Positions 7,256-16,328 of a DNA stretch of 45,473 bases are shown piece by piece. The stretch spans positions 1 to 45,473 of the forward strand of contig JAHDYJ010000025.1 of the NCBI GenBank assembly GCA_023383795.1, given 5' to 3'. Numbering within the stretch: the stretch's first letter is position 1; each line of letters opens with the position of its first letter. Position numbers and translations under genes: made by a program. Origin of the DNA: Burkholderiales bacterium. Its GTDB lineage: Bacteria > Pseudomonadota > Gammaproteobacteria > Burkholderiales > SG8-39. The notes beneath the pieces were generated by a model. It had not been told where the DNA came from, did not search any database, and saw nothing but the letters and a program-made list of their open reading frames with translations.

Positions 7256-8586
7256 GCGGCGCGCTCCAGCAGCGCCGCGAAGAAGCCATCCGTCCCGTGC
7301 ACGTGCGGCAGCAGCCACAGATGCTCGCCGTGCGCCGCGTGTGCGCGCACCGGCGGAACCTCGATGCCCTGCGCCGCGAGCGCGGCGCGCGCCGGCACCG
7401 CCCGGTACGCCGGATGCGCGGCCAGGAACGCGTCGACGATCGCCTCGTTCTCCTCGGAGAGCAGGCTGCAGGTGGCGTACACGAGCCGGCCGCCCGGCCG
7501 CGTCAGCGCCGCGGCCGCCGCGAGGATGGCGGATTGCTTGCGCGTCATCTCGGCGACCGACTCCGGGCTCTGCCGCCACTTGAGATCGGGATTGCGGCGC
7601 AGCGTGCCGAGCCCGCTGCACGGCGCGTCGACCAGCACGCGGTCGATCTTGCGGGCGAGCCGCTGCAGGCGGGGATCGCGCTCCGAGGCGATGCGCTGCG
7701 GATGCACGTTCGACAGGCCGGAGCGCGCGAGCCGCGGCTTGAGCTCGTCCAGCCGCCGCTCCGAGACGTCGAATGCGTACACGCGCCCGGTCGAGCGCAT
7801 CGCGGCCGCGAGCGCGAGCGACTTGCCGCCCGCGCCGGCGCAGAAGTCGGCCACCATCTCGCCGCGACGCGCGCCGACGAGCAGACAGACGAGCTGGCTC
7901 GCCTCGTCCTGCACCTCGATCAGGCCGTCGAGGAACAGGCGGTGACGATTGAGCGGCGGGCGCCCGGCGACGCGGATGCCGAGCGGCGAGTACGGCGTCG
8001 GCGACGCCGCGATGCCGTCTGCGAGCAGCGCGGCGAGCACCGCGTCGCGGTCGGCCCGCCCCGCGTTGACGCGCAGGTCGAGCGGCGCGGTTCCCTGCAG
8101 CGACCGGGCGAGCGCGAGCAGCTCATCCTCCGGATACGCCGCGCGCAGCCGCTCGACGATCCAGTCCGGGAGGTCGCAGGCGACCGCGAACGGCAGGCGC
8201 CCGCGCTCGGCGCCCCGCAGCGCCTCGAGCCAGCGCAGCTCGGCGGGAGCCGCCACGCCCGCCACCGCCCGCACGCTGTAGCCGCCGAGCAGCACGAGCG
8301 CCGCGAGCGCAAGCCGGCGGGGCTCGGCGCCCGCGCCGCGATGCTCGAGCAGGCGCCGGCGGCGCAGCACCGCGTAGACGGTCTCGGCGACGAGCGCCCG
8401 GTCGGTCTGGCCGAGTCCGGGATGCGCGCGGAAATAGTCCGAGAGCAGCTTGTCCGCCGGGCGGTCGAGCTCGAGCGAGCGCGCGAGCGCGGCGACGAGC
8501 CGCGCGAAGAGCGGCGCGGTCAGTCGCGTGGCGCGGCGCGGCGCGGCCGCGCCCTCGCCGTCGCGGCGAGCGACGCCCGGGGTCAC
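7252..8586 (-). CDS. rsmB: 16S rRNA (cytosine-967-C5)-methyltransferase RsmB
   Basis: A protein of about 444 residues with an N-terminal NusB-like RNA-binding domain (roughly residues 15-140) and a C-terminal SAM-dependent Nol1/Nop2/Sun domain. SAM binding is at DFCAGAGGKSLALAA. The motif IV cysteine is in VDAPCSGLGTLRRNP and the catalytic motif VI cysteine in YATCSLLSEENE. It methylates C967 of 16S rRNA. Start GTG 8586 overlaps the purN stop (GTGA); the longer ATG-initiated frame would run back inside purN. Next in the operon is the PLD nuclease, also overlapping. Confidence 0.92.
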   Translation of the reverse strand: MTPGVARRDGEGAAAPRRATRLTAPLFARLVAALARSLELDRPADKLLSDYFRAHPGLGQTDRALVAETVYAVLRRRRLLEHRGAGAEPRRLALAALVLLGGYSVRAVAGVAAPAELRWLEALRGAERGRLPFAVACDLPDWIVERLRAAYPEDELLALARSLQGTAPLDLRVNAGRADRDAVLAALLADGIAASPTPYSPLGIRVAGRPPLNRHRLFLDGLIEVQDEASQLVCLLVGARRGEMVADFCAGAGGKSLALAAAMRSTGRVYAFDVSERRLDELKPRLARSGLSNVHPQRIASERDPRLQRLARKIDRVLVDAPCSGLGTLRRNPDLKWRQSPESVAEMTRKQSAILAAAAALTRPGGRLVYATCSLLSEENEAIVDAFLAAHPAYRAVPARAALAAQGIEVPPVRAHAAHGEHLWLLPHVHGTDGFFAALLERAA

Positions 8587-9212
8587 GCCACGACCGCCGG
8601 CGCGAAGACGAGCTGCGCCTCGCGCCCGCCCGCGACCGTCACGGTGCCGCCGGACACCGTCAGGCGGCCGGCGAGGAACCACTCGATGGCGCGCGGATAG
8701 ATCACGTGCTCCTGCGCGAGCACGCGCGCGGCGAGGCGGTCGGCGTCGTCGTCGGGCAGCACCGGCACGGCGGCCTGGATCACGATCGGCCCCCGGTCGA
8801 GCTCCGGCGTCACGAAGTGCACCGTAGCGCCGTGGATCTTCACGCCGGCGGCGAGCGCGGCCGCGTGCGTGTGCAGCCCGGGAAACGCCGGGAGCAGCGA
8901 CGGATGGATGTTCAGCAGGCGCCCCGCGTAGCGGGCGACGAACGGCGCCGTCAGGACGCGCATGAACCCGGCGAGCGCGACGAGCCGCGGCGAGCGCCGA
9001 TCGACCGCCTCCGCGAGCGCCTCGTCGAACGCCGCCCGCGAGGCGAACGCGCGGTGGTCGACGACCTCGGTCGGCACGCCGCGGCCGCGCGCGAACTCCA
9101 GCCCCGCGGCGTCGGCGCGGTTCGCGACCACGGCGGCGACCGGCAGGCCGGCCTCCACGATCGACCGCATGTTGCTGCCGCGCCCGGAGATCAGCACGAC
9201 GATCCCGCTCAT
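8583..9212 (-). CDS. purN: Phosphoribosylglycinamide formyltransferase 1
   Basis: A 209-residue enzyme of purine synthesis that formylates GAR using 10-formyl-tetrahydrofolate. The N-terminal ISGRGSNM binds the ribonucleotide phosphate. The catalytic Asn-His pair is in LLNIHPSLLPAFPG, and the His-Asp motif is HGATVHFVTPELDRGPI. Length and motifs are normal. It is the first gene of the purN-rsmB-nuclease unit, whose genes overlap by 4 nt each. Confidence 0.95.
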   Translation of the reverse strand: MSGIVVLISGRGSNMRSIVEAGLPVAAVVANRADAAGLEFARGRGVPTEVVDHRAFASRAAFDEALAEAVDRRSPRLVALAGFMRVLTAPFVARYAGRLLNIHPSLLPAFPGLHTHAAALAAGVKIHGATVHFVTPELDRGPIVIQAAVPVLPDDDADRLAARVLAQEHVIYPRAIEWFLAGRLTVSGGTVTVAGGREAQLVFAPAVVA

Positions 9213-9302
9213 CCCGCTTCGGCTCCGTCCGATTTCAGGCCGCGATGATAGCCGGAAGCGCCATGCGGCACGACGCGGCGCGCGACGCCCCCGGCCGAAA
9301 CG

Positions 9303-10268
9303 CTACGCGAGGCGCTCGACGGTGTAGCCGTCGTCGGCGAGCATCGCGAGCAGCCCCTTCTCGCCCTCCAGGTGCAGCGCGCCGACCGCGATGAACACGC
9401 GACCGGCGCGCAGCGGCACCGCGAGCCGGTAGTGCATCAGCACCGTGCGGTTGTGGATCAGGTGCCGTATGAGCTCGCGATAGTGCCGGCCGAGACCCGG
9501 AAACCGCGCTTCCATGCGCTCGGGAAAGCGCGCGAGCTCCGCCAGGTCGCCCGCCAGCCAGGCGCGGATCGTCGCCTCGGTCTCGCCTTCCAGCACCTCG
9601 CGATCATCGAGCACGTGCCGCAGGAGCGCGATCTGCGTCGCCATCGGCACCGTGTCGAACGACGCCACCTGCTCCTCGAGCGACTCGAGCGGCTCGAGGC
9701 GCAGGCGCCGCGCGCGCGCGGCCGACAGCAGGCGGCGATCGAGCGGGACCGACCCGTCGCCGGCGCCGGTGCGCGAGACGGCGAGCATCGCGGCCCAGGG
9801 CTTCATGCGCTCGATCGCGCGCTCGGGCACGCCCTGCGCGGAGAGGCGCTCGCGCACGCGCGCGAAGTCCGCCGTGCCGATCAGCGTCTCCAGGCGCCGG
9901 TCGCCGCGCAGCTGCTCGAGATCGAACATCCGTTCGTCGACGATCTGGTCGGTCACGAGCTCCATCGCGAAGCTTCGCGAGCCCGCCAGCAGGTCGAGAG
10001 CGGCCGCCGGCGGCTCGGCCACGCGCGCGTCGGCGACGTGGATCGTGCCGAACGCGTGGCTGTCGGGCGCGCCGGCGCGCGACAGGCGCCAGAGCAGGCC
10101 GCGCGCGAAGCGCTCCGCGCTCCCGTACATGACGGCAGGCGTCGGCGCCCACAACGCGGCGAGCGCCGCCGCGCCGCACGCCAGGAGCCCGCGGCGCGTC
10201 CAGTCCGGCGCAGTCGCCCGCGCACGCGGTCCGTGCATGCGGCGGTTGGGGCGAAACGGTTCCTGCAT
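9303..10268 (-). CDS. TraB/GumN family protein, exported
   Basis: A 321-residue protein of the TraB/GumN (PF01963) family. The two family motifs are visible: HAFGTIHVAD near the start of the mature domain and VGALHLEGEKGLLAML (GxxH) near the C-terminus. Family members are metal-dependent peptidase-like or pheromone-shutdown proteins, but the bacterial function is unknown. The N-terminus contains TRRGLLACGAAALAALWA, a twin-arginine-like export signal. ATG 10268 is preferred over the upstream in-frame start at 10325, which would put a polar extension ahead of the signal. Confidence 0.8.
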   Translation of the reverse strand: MQEPFRPNRRMHGPRARATAPDWTRRGLLACGAAALAALWAPTPAVMYGSAERFARGLLWRLSRAGAPDSHAFGTIHVADARVAEPPAAALDLLAGSRSFAMELVTDQIVDERMFDLEQLRGDRRLETLIGTADFARVRERLSAQGVPERAIERMKPWAAMLAVSRTGAGDGSVPLDRRLLSAARARRLRLEPLESLEEQVASFDTVPMATQIALLRHVLDDREVLEGETEATIRAWLAGDLAELARFPERMEARFPGLGRHYRELIRHLIHNRTVLMHYRLAVPLRAGRVFIAVGALHLEGEKGLLAMLADDGYTVERLA

Positions 10269-10331
10269 GGCGATCCCGGCGCGCGGCGCGCAAAGCCCCG
10301 GCGCCTGCGCGTCATTGTCCCCCAACCGGCT

Positions 10332-10910
10332 TCAGTCCGCGAGCCGGGTCGCGATTTCGACCAGCCGGCGCGCGAGGCCGGTCACCGAGGCGAGGTGGCG
10401 CGGCTCCGCGAGCGCGCCCTCCCCGGTGAACGCCTCGTGGGCGCGCGGCAGCGTGAACTGCTCCGGCAGCACCAGCACGCCGAGCCGCACCAGGATCGCA
10501 CGCAGGTGCGCGATGCCGCGGGCGCCGCCCAGCCCGCCGGGCGAGGCGGCGAGCAGCGCGGCCACCTTGCGCTGGTACGGCACGAGCCCGTTCTGGCCGT
10601 CGAGCGGCCGCGACACCCAGTCGAGGGTGTTCTTCAGCAGCGCCGAAACCGAGCCGTTGTTCTCCGGCGAGGCGATCAGCAGCGCGCCGTGCGCCAGGAA
10701 CATCTCGCGCAGCTTGCGGGCGTTCGCCGGCACCCCTTCGCGCGCCTCGAGATCGCCGTGGTAGACCGGCATCGGGTAGTCGTCGAGGTCGATCACGGTC
10801 ACCTCGGCGCCGGCGGCCGCGACCGCGTCGGCCGCGACGCGCAGGAGGCGCTTGTTCAGCGACGCGGCGCGCGCGCTGCCGGCGAATGCGAGGACCCGGG
10901 CCGGCGTCAC
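10332..10910 (-). CDS. NADPH-dependent FMN reductase / flavodoxin-fold quinone reductase
   Basis: A 192-residue flavoprotein. The N-terminal phosphate loop GSARAASLNKRL binds FMN, and SPENNGSVSALLKNTLDW is the family signature (usually SPEYNGS...LKNAIDW). It is of the ChrR/YieF type, reducing quinones, flavins or metal oxyanions with NAD(P)H. The start codon is GTG 10910, overlapping the pirin stop codon, so the two are probably translated together. Both could act on quinone or flavonoid-type substrates, but this is inference. Confidence 0.88.
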   Translation of the reverse strand: MTPARVLAFAGSARAASLNKRLLRVAADAVAAAGAEVTVIDLDDYPMPVYHGDLEAREGVPANARKLREMFLAHGALLIASPENNGSVSALLKNTLDWVSRPLDGQNGLVPYQRKVAALLAASPGGLGGARGIAHLRAILVRLGVLVLPEQFTLPRAHEAFTGEGALAEPRHLASVTGLARRLVEIATRLAD

Positions 10911-11605
10911 GGCAGATCGAAGAGCAGCACCTCGGCGTCGGCGCCGCCCTCGAGCACGATCTCCGGCGTCTCGACGGCCTTCAGCCCGTCGCCGGCTTCG
11001 AGCGGGCGGCCGTTGACCGTCACGGCGCCGCGCGCGACGTGCACGTACGCGCGCCGGCCCGGCGCGAGGCGGTGCACGGCGCGCTCCCGGCCGTCGATGA
11101 GCCCGGCGTGGATCGTCGCGTCCTGCCGGATCGTGACCGAGCCGTCGCGGCCGTCGGGCGAGGCGATCAGCCGCAACGTGCCGCGCTTCGCTTGCGCGTC
11201 GAAGCGCTTCTCCTCGTAGCCCGGCTCGATCCCGCGCACGTCCGGCTCGATCCAGATCTGCAGGAAATGGACGAGCTCGGTGTCCGAGGCGTTGAACTCG
11301 CTGTGGCGGATGCCGCGGCCGGCGCTCATGCGCTGCACGTCGCCGGGCCGGATCACCGACCCGTTGCCGGCGCTGTCCTGGTGCGCGAGCGCGCCCGCGA
11401 GGACGTAGCTCACGATCTCCATGTCCCGGTGCCCGTGCGTGCCGAAGCCCGCGCCGGGCCGCACGCGGTCCTCGTTGATCACCCGCAGCGGCCCGAAGCC
11501 CATGTGCGCCGGATCGTGGTAGTCGGCGAACGAGAACGTGTGGTACGAGCGCAGCCAGCCGTGGTCCGCGTAGCCGCGGTCGTTGCCCTTCCGGATCTCG
11601 ATCAC
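10907..11605 (-). CDS. Pirin family protein (YhhW-like, quercetinase-type bicupin)
   Basis: A 232-residue bicupin. The N-terminal cupin carries the metal ligands in GTHGHRDMEIVSYVLAG and GRGIRHSEFN, and the family pattern SYHTFSFADYHDP is intact. YhhW from E. coli degrades quercetin in vitro; the natural substrate is unknown. Start GTG 11605 is supported by AAGGAG six bases upstream. The longer ATG frame at 11686 adds an unstructured Ala/Gly-rich tail and lacks this site. The stop overlaps the next gene's GTG. Confidence 0.9.
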   Translation of the reverse strand: MIEIRKGNDRGYADHGWLRSYHTFSFADYHDPAHMGFGPLRVINEDRVRPGAGFGTHGHRDMEIVSYVLAGALAHQDSAGNGSVIRPGDVQRMSAGRGIRHSEFNASDTELVHFLQIWIEPDVRGIEPGYEEKRFDAQAKRGTLRLIASPDGRDGSVTIRQDATIHAGLIDGRERAVHRLAPGRRAYVHVARGAVTVNGRPLEAGDGLKAVETPEIVLEGGADAEVLLFDLP

Positions 11606-11682
11606 GCGCGTCTCCTTTGCAGTCCGATCATGCGTACCCGTCTGAGATCCCGGCGCGGCGGGCGAGGTTCCCGCCGCCGCGC

Positions 11683-12183
11683 TCACGGCCCGGCCAGCGC
11701 CGCGCGGATCGCCTCGACCCGCGCGCGGTTCACGCCGAGATCGCTGCGGCCGAGGCGGGACGCGGAGCGCACGTGAATCGTGCGCGCGCCCGTGTCGAGC
11801 AGGAACTCGACGTCGTCCACGAATCCCACGATGCGCGAGCGGTATTCGGCGCGCAGGTAGCCCGGCGCCCCGCCGACGATCGTCGCGCGCGGGCCGCCGG
11901 CGACGACGCGGCGAAGCTCGGCGAACGCGGCGCCGGGTGCGCCGCCGGCGCGCGGCGGAAAGGCGAGCGGCGCGACGTAATGCACCGCGTCGGCCGGGTC
12001 CGCCTGGCTCGAGACGCAGTTCGGCGTGGGCCGGCAGGCGGTGAGCCGGCCGTCGGCGGTGACGCCGAGCCGCGGCGGCAATCCCGCGAACATCCCGGTC
12101 GCCCGGGCGCCTGCCAGCGCGAGCGCGAGAACGGCGACGGCGGCGAGGACGATGCTCACGACGGTTCGCGCCGGACGCGCCAC
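11683..12183 (-). CDS. DUF1499 family protein, membrane-anchored
   Basis: A 166-residue protein with an N-terminal hydrophobic segment (residues 8-25) and a DUF1499 domain. The domain signature CRPTPNCVSSQ with two Cys is at about residues 50-60. The later block VGFVDDVEFLLD and the C-terminal SRLGRSDLGVNRARVEAIRA are also family hallmarks. Function is unknown. It lies 10 bp after the diguanylate cyclase gene and is probably cotranscribed with it. Confidence 0.88.
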   Translation of the reverse strand: MARPARTVVSIVLAAVAVLALALAGARATGMFAGLPPRLGVTADGRLTACRPTPNCVSSQADPADAVHYVAPLAFPPRAGGAPGAAFAELRRVVAGGPRATIVGGAPGYLRAEYRSRIVGFVDDVEFLLDTGARTIHVRSASRLGRSDLGVNRARVEAIRAALAGP

Positions 12184-12193
12184 GCGGGCGCCC

Positions 12194-14821
12194 TCAGCCG
12201 CTGTAGAACTGGTAGCGGTTCTTCCCGGCGTCCTTCACGCGGTACATCGCCGCGTCGGCGTGGCTGAGCAGCGCCTCGGGCGTGAGCCCGTCGCGCGGGA
12301 AGATGCTGATGCCGATCGAGGCGCCGATCTCGAAGCGCCGGCCGCCGGCGGGGATCGGCTCGCTCAGCGCGGCGAGGATCTTCTCCGCGACCAGCGCGGA
12401 GTCCTCCGCCGACTTCGGCCCCATCAGGACGACGACGAACTCGTCGCCGCCGAGCCGCGCGACGGTGTCGCTCTCGCGCACCGCCTCCAGGATCCGCCGC
12501 GCGACGGTGCGCAGCACGTAATCGCCGGTCAGGTGGCCGTAGCTGTCGTTCACCGCCTTGAAGCCGTCCAGGTCGACCAGCATCAGCGCGACCATGCGGT
12601 CGGCGCGCCGGGCGAGCGCGATCGCCTGGCGCAGGCGATCCTCGAACATGCGGCGGTTGAGCAGCCCGGTGAGCGCGTCGTGGTCGGCGAGGTGCTGGAT
12701 CCGGCTCTCGCGCTCCTTGCGCGCGGAGATGTCGATGTAGATCCAGATCGAGCCCTCCTCGGGCCGGTCGGCGTGCAGCCGCCGGCCGCGCGCGTCGCAC
12801 CAGAACGTGCTGCCGTCCTTGCGCTTGACGCGGATCTCGCACTGGAACGCGCCCTCCTCCATGTGCGCCGAGCGCGGGAACGAGGCGGCCGGATCCCACT
12901 CGGCGGGGTCGGCGTACCAGACGAGCGAAGGCTTGCCGACCAGCTCCTCCGGCTCGTACCCGAGCATCGTCGCGAACTTGCGGTTGCAGCGGCGCACCAC
13001 TCCGTTGCGCAGCATCACGATGCCCTCGGCCACCGAGTCGAAGATCAGGCTTTGGTCGTCGAGCGCCGCCGACAGCTCGACCTCCTTGCGCTTGAGCGGC
13101 GTGATGTCGGTGGCGGTGCCGGTCACGCCGATGACCCGCCCGGCATCGTCGCGCATCGCCATCGCGTTCAGCGACAGCACCACGCGCTCGCCTTGGCGAT
13201 CGACGTGCACCGTCTCGAAGTGGGACGCGGTGCCCTCGCCGAGCACGCGGGCGAGCATCGCCTCGGTGCGCGGCCGGTCCGCCTCGGGCTGCGTCTCGAC
13301 CATCCTGCGCCCGGTGAGGTCCTCCGGCGCGCAGGCGAAGATCTGGCGCGTGGCGCGCGGCGAGAGGTAGGTCCAGCGGCCGTCGCGATCGACCATCCAG
13401 ACGAGATCGTTCGCGTTCTCGACCAGGTAGCGGAAGTGCCGCTCGCTCGCGCGCAACCGCTCCTCGACCCGCTTGCGATCCGAAATGTCGATGATCGAGC
13501 CGACCGAGCGCACCGCGCGCCCGCCGGCGTCGCAGATCGCCAGACCGCGGGCGTGCACCCAGCGGTAGTCGCCGTCGGCGCAGCGCAGGCGGAACTCGCA
13601 GTCGAACGCCATGCGCGGGCTTGCGATGCCCCGGTACCAGAAGGACAGGACGCGCTCGCGGTCCTCCGGGTGCAGCCGCTCCTTGAAGTTGAAGACCGCG
13701 CCGAAGTCGACCTCCGGCGGGTAGCCGAGGATGGTCTTGAAGCTGGGCGAGAAGAACGTGGTGTTCGCCACCATGTCCCAGTCCCACAGCCCGCCCTGCG
13801 ATGCGCGCACGACCAGATCGAGCCGGTGCTCGCTGTCGCGCAGCGCCTGCTCGGAGGCGAGTCGCGCGGTCAGGTCGGCGAGCACGAGCACCATGCCGCG
13901 CTCGGGCGCGTCCGGCCATACCGGCCGGCTGGACAGCTCGCAGCGCACAGTGCGGCCGTCCTTGTGCCGCAGGTCGACCTCGCGCCGGAACGCCTCGCCG
14001 GCGCGCGCGGCACGGCCGCTCTCGGCCACCACCGCGTCCCACGCCTGCGCGTCGCGGGCCCAGACGCTGTGCGGCGCCGTCAGCAGCTCCTCGCGCGACC
14101 AGCCGAGCAAGTCCTCCAGCGCGTGGTTGCAGTCGACCACCCGGCCGTCCCGCACGAGCGCGATGCCGACGCTCGCGGCGTCGAACAGCCCGCGCTGCTC
14201 GGCGAGCAGCCGCTCGTTCGCGAGCCGGCGCGCGAGGTTCTGGATCAGCTCGCGATGATAGTTGCCGTAGATGCGCCACAGGACCATGCCGAAGACGAGC
14301 ACCAGCGCGGCCATCGCGCGGTGCTGCACGTCCGGCTGCGCGGCGAGCACCGCCAGCATCGCGCCCAGGCTCGGCACGGCGAACGCGGCGAACGCCGCGC
14401 GGCTCGCCCCGAGCAGCCCGACCGCGCCGATCGCGATGCCGCCGACCGCGAACGCAGCGAAGACCCGGAGCTCGGCGCTCGCCGACGCGGCGAGCAGCGC
14501 GAGCGCCGCCCACGACGCGCCGTGCGCGGCGGTGCCGACGACGAACCACCGTTCCCAGTGCGCGGATGGCGCGCCGGGCGCGCGCCTCGCGTAGCGCCGG
14601 CACAGGCCGTAGCGCAGCAGGTTCACGAGCAGCACCGCGACGAGCCAGGCGAGCGCCCACGCGCCGGCATCGCGCCAGAAGAGCGCCGCGCAGACGGCCG
14701 CCACCACCGGTGCGACCGCGAGGCCGACGCTCGAATCGCGGAAGAGGGCGTCGATCCGGCGCGCGTCGAGCGCCGCCGCGGAGGACGCGTCGTTCACGGC
14801 GGTCGGTTCGGCGGCTGTCAT
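12194..14821 (-). CDS. Membrane-bound diguanylate cyclase with four PAS domains
   Basis: An 875-residue protein. Residues 30-185 form several membrane segments of a MASE-like sensor region. They are followed by about four PAS domains (near 211-330, 333-455 with the PAS_3 pattern LHPEDRERV, 461-580 and 585-705). The C-terminal GGDEF domain has an intact GGDEF at 791-795, the metal Asp in LVDLDGFKAVND, and an RxxD product-inhibition site at 782-785. It should therefore make cyclic di-GMP and be feedback inhibited. This is the only GGDEF protein in the window with an intact signature. DUF1499 gene follows directly. Confidence 0.93.
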   Translation of the reverse strand: MTAAEPTAVNDASSAAALDARRIDALFRDSSVGLAVAPVVAAVCAALFWRDAGAWALAWLVAVLLVNLLRYGLCRRYARRAPGAPSAHWERWFVVGTAAHGASWAALALLAASASAELRVFAAFAVGGIAIGAVGLLGASRAAFAAFAVPSLGAMLAVLAAQPDVQHRAMAALVLVFGMVLWRIYGNYHRELIQNLARRLANERLLAEQRGLFDAASVGIALVRDGRVVDCNHALEDLLGWSREELLTAPHSVWARDAQAWDAVVAESGRAARAGEAFRREVDLRHKDGRTVRCELSSRPVWPDAPERGMVLVLADLTARLASEQALRDSEHRLDLVVRASQGGLWDWDMVANTTFFSPSFKTILGYPPEVDFGAVFNFKERLHPEDRERVLSFWYRGIASPRMAFDCEFRLRCADGDYRWVHARGLAICDAGGRAVRSVGSIIDISDRKRVEERLRASERHFRYLVENANDLVWMVDRDGRWTYLSPRATRQIFACAPEDLTGRRMVETQPEADRPRTEAMLARVLGEGTASHFETVHVDRQGERVVLSLNAMAMRDDAGRVIGVTGTATDITPLKRKEVELSAALDDQSLIFDSVAEGIVMLRNGVVRRCNRKFATMLGYEPEELVGKPSLVWYADPAEWDPAASFPRSAHMEEGAFQCEIRVKRKDGSTFWCDARGRRLHADRPEEGSIWIYIDISARKERESRIQHLADHDALTGLLNRRMFEDRLRQAIALARRADRMVALMLVDLDGFKAVNDSYGHLTGDYVLRTVARRILEAVRESDTVARLGGDEFVVVLMGPKSAEDSALVAEKILAALSEPIPAGGRRFEIGASIGISIFPRDGLTPEALLSHADAAMYRVKDAGKNRYQFYSG

Positions 14822-14894
14822 TGCCCGGATCGATTCGGAGCGGACCGTCGGCGCGCAGCGGCGGCGCGGCGCGGCTGCCGGCCTCGCGCGGCCC

Positions 14895-15287
14895 TTAGTC
14901 GCCGCCGCCCTGCCTGCCGTCCGCCGCGCCGCCCTGCGCCGCGATGTCGCGACGGACCTCGTCCATGTCGACGCTCTTCGCCGCCTTCAGCACCTCCTCG
15001 AGCATCCTCGGCGGCAGCGCACCCGCCTCCGCGTAAAGGATCACCCGCTCGCGGAAGAACATCAGCGTCGGGATCGAGCGGATGTTGAACGCCGCGGCGA
15101 GCTCACGCTCCTCCTCCGTGTTCACCTTGCCGAACACGACGTCGGCGTGCTGCTCGGAGGCCGCCTCGAACGCCGGGGCGAAGGTCCGGCACGGGGCGCA
15201 CCAGGGCGCCCAGAAATCCACGACCACCATGTCGTTCTCGCTCACGACCTGCTCGAAGTTGTGCTGCGTCAGCTCGACGGTAGCCAC
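14895..15287 (-). CDS. Thioredoxin family protein
   Basis: A protein of about 130 residues with one thioredoxin domain and the active site WCAPC in VVVDFWAPWCAPCRTFAP. The cis-Pro is in IRSIPTLMFF. The C-terminal 20 residues are an extra Gly/Ala-rich tail. No signal peptide is seen if translation begins at GTG 15287, which has GAGGA upstream and begins VATVELTQHNFEQVV like other members. The open frame runs on to 15398 but that part overlaps the divergent gluQ start. It is a cytoplasmic disulfide reductase or a stress thioredoxin; the specific partner is unknown. Confidence 0.87.
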   Translation of the reverse strand: MATVELTQHNFEQVVSENDMVVVDFWAPWCAPCRTFAPAFEAASEQHADVVFGKVNTEEERELAAAFNIRSIPTLMFFRERVILYAEAGALPPRMLEEVLKAAKSVDMDEVRRDIAAQGGAADGRQGGGD

Positions 15288-15387
15288 TCTGCCGGTCCTC
15301 GTCCACGCGGAGGAGGCAGTATAGCAGCGCACGATCCCCGCTCCGCCGCGCGCCCGCGCCGAAAGCGCGGCAATATACGCATCGCCC

Positions 15388-16317
15388 GTGCCGTCCATCG
15401 ACGCCGATCCGCCCCAGCGCTACCGCGGCCGCTTCGCGCCCTCGCCGACCGGGCCGCTGCACTTCGGCTCGCTGGTCGCGGCGGTCGGCAGCCATGCCGA
15501 CGCGCGCGCGCACGGCGGCGAGTGGCTCGTGCGCATGGAGGACCTCGATGCGCCCCGCACCGTGCCCGGCGCCGCCGCGGCGATCCTCGACGGCCTCGCC
15601 GCGCTCGGAATGAACTCCGACGCGCCGGTGCTCTTCCAGAGCAGCCGCGGCGACGCCTACCGCGCCGCGCTCGACCGGCTCACCTCCGCCGGCCTCACCT
15701 ACCCGTGCGCCTGCTCGCGCAGGGAGATCGCCGACTCCGCTCTGCGCTTCGGCGCTCCGGTCGACGGCCCGCGCGAGCTCGTCTATCCGGGCACCTGCCG
15801 CCGCGGTCTCCCGGCCGGGCGCAGCGGCCGCGCGATCCGCTGCCGCGTCGACGACGCGCCGATCGCGTTCGAGGACGCCGTGCAGGGGACGGTGCGACAG
15901 CGCCTGGCCCGCGAGGTCGGCGACTTCGTGCTCCTGCGCGCCGACGGCATCTTCGCCTACCAGCTCGCCGTTGTCGTCGATGATGCCGAGCAGGGCATTA
16001 CCGACGTCGTGCGCGGCGCCGATCTGCTCGACTCGACCCCGCGGCAGATTCGCCTCCAGCGTGCGCTCGGCCTGCCGACGCCGCGCTATTGCCACCTGCC
16101 GGTCGCCACCGACGCGCGCGGCGAGAAGCTGTCGAAGCAGACGCGCGCCGCGCCGGTCGACCTCGGCCGGCCGGCGGACGCGCTGCGGCGGGCGCTCGCG
16201 TTCCTGGGCCATCCGCCGCCGGCCGGGCTGGACGAGGTCGCCGCGCTCTGGGCGTGGGCGGTTCCGCAGTGGGACCGCGCCCGCATCCCGCGCGCGCGCG
16301 CGATCCCGGTCGCGTAG
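15388..16317 (+). CDS. gluQ: Glutamyl-Q tRNA(Asp) synthetase
   Basis: A 309-residue paralogue of the catalytic half of glutamyl-tRNA synthetase, without an anticodon-binding domain. It attaches glutamate to queuosine at position 34 of tRNA(Asp). RFAPSPTGPLHFGS is the HIGH-type motif and EKLSKQ the KMSKS-type motif. Zinc ligands fit CACSR and YPGTCR. GTG 15388 is used as start. No clear ribosome-binding site was found. Divergent from the thioredoxin gene with a 100-bp gap. Confidence 0.93.
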   Translation: MPSIDADPPQRYRGRFAPSPTGPLHFGSLVAAVGSHADARAHGGEWLVRMEDLDAPRTVPGAAAAILDGLAALGMNSDAPVLFQSSRGDAYRAALDRLTSAGLTYPCACSRREIADSALRFGAPVDGPRELVYPGTCRRGLPAGRSGRAIRCRVDDAPIAFEDAVQGTVRQRLAREVGDFVLLRADGIFAYQLAVVVDDAEQGITDVVRGADLLDSTPRQIRLQRALGLPTPRYCHLPVATDARGEKLSKQTRAAPVDLGRPADALRRALAFLGHPPPAGLDEVAALWAWAVPQWDRARIPRARAIPVA

Positions 16318-16328
16318 GCCGCGGCGCG

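Noticed and set aside
13720..13780. A search for tRNA or other structured RNA genes in intergenic gaps
   Set aside because: No cloverleaf or conserved riboswitch pattern was recognised by eye in any gap, including upstream of ribE and glyA.
12026..15088. A 1020-codon plus-strand frame opposite the diguanylate cyclase
   Set aside because: It shadows the PAS-GGDEF gene and has Arg/His/Ala-rich composition with no recognisable domain; the minus-strand gene is unambiguous.
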